Assembly (NCBI GenBank): GCA_025359245.1
Contig: JANYGW010000144.1
Coordinates: forward strand, 1 to 64,000
DNA length: 64,000 nt
Source: Massilia sp.
GTDB lineage: Bacteria; Pseudomonadota; Gammaproteobacteria; Burkholderiales; Burkholderiaceae_D
Direction of reading: 5' to 3'
Below, piece after piece: positions 62,321-64,000 of the stretch (its first letter is position 1; each line of letters begins with the position of its first letter). Below the pieces are notes generated by a model. The model was not told the DNA's origin. It was given only the letters and a program-made list of their open reading frames with translations, and made no database searches. The translations under genes and the position numbers were made by a program.

Positions 62321-62399
62321 CTCCGGCTATGTTCAATTCCACAGCGCCGCGCGGATTTCTGTACAAGACAAGCCGCCCCGCGCGCGCTATTCTGGCCCC

Positions 62400-63332
62400 A
62401 TGAACACGATCTCCATCATCGACTCCCATACCGGCGGCGAACCGACCCGCCTGATCATCGCCGGCGGCCCTGACCTGGGCAGCGGCCCGTTGGCCGAACG
62501 CCTGGCCCGTTTTCGCGACGACTTCGACCATGTCCGCTCGGCCGTGGTGTGCGAGCCGCGCGGCTCCGACGTGCTGGTCGGCGCGCTGCTGTGCGAGCCG
62601 CACGCGCTCGACTGCGTGGCCGGCGTCATCTTCTTCAACAACGTCGCCTATCTCGGCATGTGCGGGCACGGCATGATCGGCGTGGTCGCCTCGCTGGCCT
62701 TCCTCGGCCGCCTGGCGCCGGGCCGGCACCGGATCGACACGCCGGTTGGCGTGGTCGAAGCCGAACTGCATGCCGACGGCAGCGTCACGATCGATAACGT
62801 CGCCTCGTACCGCAGCCAGGCCGCGCTGCGCGTGCAGGTGCCCGGCCATGGCGAAGTGGCCGGCGACGTGGCCTGGGGCGGCAACTGGTTCTTCCTGGTG
62901 GGCGATCATGGGCTGGATCTGTGCGTGTCGAATGTCGAAGCGTTGACCGCTTTTGCGTGCGCCGTGCGCGCAGCGCTCGAAGCGAACGGCATCTGCGGCG
63001 ACGGCGGCGCCCTGATCGATCACATTGAATTATTCGCGCCTTCGCGCAGCGGGGCCGATTGCCAGAATTTCGTGCTCTGTCCCGGCAAAGCCTACGATCG
63101 TTCGCCGTGCGGCACCGGCACCAGCGCCAAGCTGGCCTGCCTGGCCGCCGACGGCGAACTGGAAGACGGTGCGCTGTGGCGCCAGGAGAGCGTGATCGGC
63201 AGCGTGTTCGAGGCGAGCTACCGGCGCGACGGCGAGCGCATCCTGCCCAGCATCCGCGGCAAGGCCTGGGTCAATGCCCAGGCCAGCTTGCTGTTCGATG
63301 ACAGCGACCCCTTTGTGTGGGGCATCCGCTAG
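62400..63332 (+). CDS. 4-hydroxyproline 2-epimerase (proline racemase family)
   Basis: A 310-residue two-cysteine epimerase. Both catalytic residues are present: the first Cys in GMCGHGMIG and the second in [22 protein letters not shown] at the N-terminus is diagnostic. Two cysteines favour epimerase/racemase over the Thr/Cys dehydratase type. It likely converts trans-4-hydroxy-L-proline to the cis-D form for catabolism. No Shine-Dalgarno is visible, and a TATTCT-like box lies close to the ATG, so the mRNA may be leaderless. Next to a convergent deacylase gene. Confidence 0.92.
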   Translation: MNTISIIDSHTGGEPTRLIIAGGPDLGSGPLAERLARFRDDFDHVRSAVVCEPRGSDVLVGALLCEPHALDCVAGVIFFNNVAYLGMCGHGMIGVVASLAFLGRLAPGRHRIDTPVGVVEAELHADGSVTIDNVASYRSQAALRVQVPGHGEVAGDVAWGGNWFFLVGDHGLDLCVSNVEALTAFACAVRAALEANGICGDGGALIDHIELFAPSRSGADCQNFVLCPGKAYDRSPCGTGTSAKLACLAADGELEDGALWRQESVIGSVFEASYRRDGERILPSIRGKAWVNAQASLLFDDSDPFVWGIR

Positions 63333-63340
63333 TTCGCTGC

Positions 63341-64000
63341 CTATTCAGTGTGGCGGTCGAAATCGGTGTTCGGCCGCGTCATGTAGAACCACTCGTTGTT
63401 CGGCACCGCATTCACGTCGGGGAACAGGATCTTGCCGTCGAATTCGGCCGTGACAGGCGTGCCATCGGCGCGCGTGCCGATCAGGTCGCCCTTGGCCAGC
63501 GCGTCGAAGCTGGACCACACACGGCTGAACTGGTCGCCCTCGGCCAGCTTGTCGTGCACCGCCACCATCGACAGCGACTCCATGGCGTCGAGCGCGATCG
63601 GGGCCGGCTCGGGCGCGTCGATGATCTTCAGGAAGGCGAGCGTGTTCATGATCGCGCGGTAGGCGACATCGGGCGCGGCCGGATCGAAGTGCTGCCCGCA
63701 TTCGAGCGTGAGTGCGTAGCCGCCGGTGGTGCGCATGTATTCGGTGGTGCCGTAGCCGTAGCGCAGCACCGTTTCGAGCTGCGCCGATCCGCTGCCTTGC
63801 ATGCGGCGCTGCACGCCCTGGCCGTAAGTCGCCAGCCAGCCGTCGACAAAGCGGCTCACGCCCAGGCGGCGCGCCAGCGCACGTTCTTTTTCGGCGTGCT
63901 TGAACGGCTGCAGCGGCCCGCCGTTGTTGCGCGGCCCGACCATCACGAACGGCTGGCTCTGGGCGTTAAACGAATGCAGGTCGAGCAGCACGTCATGCTG
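63341..64000 (-). CDS. Succinylglutamate desuccinylase/aspartoacylase family protein (5' end beyond window)
   Basis: About 220 C-terminal residues are visible. LLDLHSFN supplies the second zinc-binding His region of M14-type deacylases. Later parts (ALTLECGQHFDP, with a likely catalytic Glu, then VHDKLAEGDQFSRVW) fit the AstE/AspA superfamily. The N-terminal HxxE zinc motif lies outside the window. It converges on the hydroxyproline epimerase gene with 8 bases between stops. The specific amide substrate is unknown. Confidence 0.8.
   Translation of the reverse strand, partial: QHDVLLDLHSFNAQSQPFVMVGPRNNGGPLQPFKHAEKERALARRLGVSRFVDGWLATYGQGVQRRMQGSGSAQLETVLRYGYGTTEYMRTTGGYALTLECGQHFDPAAPDVAYRAIMNTLAFLKIIDAPEPAPIALDAMESLSMVAVHDKLAEGDQFSRVWSSFDALAKGDLIGTRADGTPVTAEFDGKILFPDVNAVPNNEWFYMTRPNTDFDRHTE

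Noticed and set aside
61999-62330. Guanidine riboswitch before gdx
   Set aside because: The region upstream is LysR coding sequence with no ACGR-type guanidine motif that I could recognise.

Overview
The window is high-GC DNA (roughly two thirds G+C by eye), densely packed with genes. Protein families, codon use and gene order look like a soil or water betaproteobacterium of the Oxalobacteraceae (Massilia / Duganella / Janthinobacterium relatives). That placement is inference from family resemblance; no database was searched. No phage, integrase, transposase or CRISPR array was seen, and no gene-free stretch exceeds about 210 bases. Many genes overlap or abut, and several convergent pairs share or touch stop codons.

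Layout. 1-2.5 kb: two copies of tRNA-Arg(ACG), each with the same terminator, flank a GlxA-type AraC regulator and a small membrane peptide plus alpha/beta hydrolase. 2.7-5.8 kb: an FMN L-lactate dehydrogenase faces a LysR / D-2-hydroxyacid dehydrogenase pair. 5.9-12.8 kb: a small exported peptide and a hydrolase-fold protein without its catalytic serine precede a complete MexEF-OprN-like RND efflux operon. 12.9-17.5 kb: an ECF sigma factor and its membrane partner face a large exported VIT/VWA/TPR/DUF2135 protein; the two non-sigma proteins share a TonB-receptor-plug-like peptide. 17.7-21.7 kb: an Ala/Lys-rich exported protein, then LigD and Ku (bacterial NHEJ) end to end. 21.8-27.9 kb: a degenerate GGDEF protein, two exported proteins of lower GC, a SulP transporter overlapping a PhyH dioxygenase, and a DUF1569 protein. 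27.9-32.9 kb: a minus-strand run of DUF2141 (frameshifted), carotenoid oxygenase, class C serine hydrolase, LytS-type kinase and LytTR regulator. 33-39.4 kb: glyoxalase-fold protein, unknown protein, then a hybrid kinase / response regulator / REC-PAS-GGDEF-EAL-REC operon. 39.5-42 kb: a 2OG-Fe(II) oxygenase and a DUF1302 outer-membrane protein. 42-47.6 kb: complete urease operon ureDABCEFG plus ureJ/hupE. 48.3-49.8 kb: arsR, frameshifted arsC, arsH. 50-57 kb: DUF1801 protein, beta-helix lipoprotein, XRE-cupin regulator with GNAT, an arsR remnant joined to an SRPBCC gene, and a propeller/Y_Y_Y/GGDEF sensor. 57-64 kb: ArsR-controlled old yellow enzyme, DUF1304, EamA exporter, an SDR/tautomerase pair divergent from LysR-gdx, 4-hydroxyproline epimerase, and a partial succinylglutamate desuccinylase/aspartoacylase-family gene cut by the window end.

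How the genes work together. The window is a mosaic of small regulator-target modules: LysR next to its dehydrogenase, ArsR next to its reductase, XRE next to GNAT. It also carries whole pathway operons (urease with nickel uptake, RND efflux, NHEJ) and two sets of c-di-GMP or two-component signalling genes. Signs of decay are two frameshifts (DUF2141, arsC) and one 5'-truncated arsR remnant. The most unusual feature is the shared TonB-plug-like peptide in the ECF-sigma / VIT-VWA neighbourhood.
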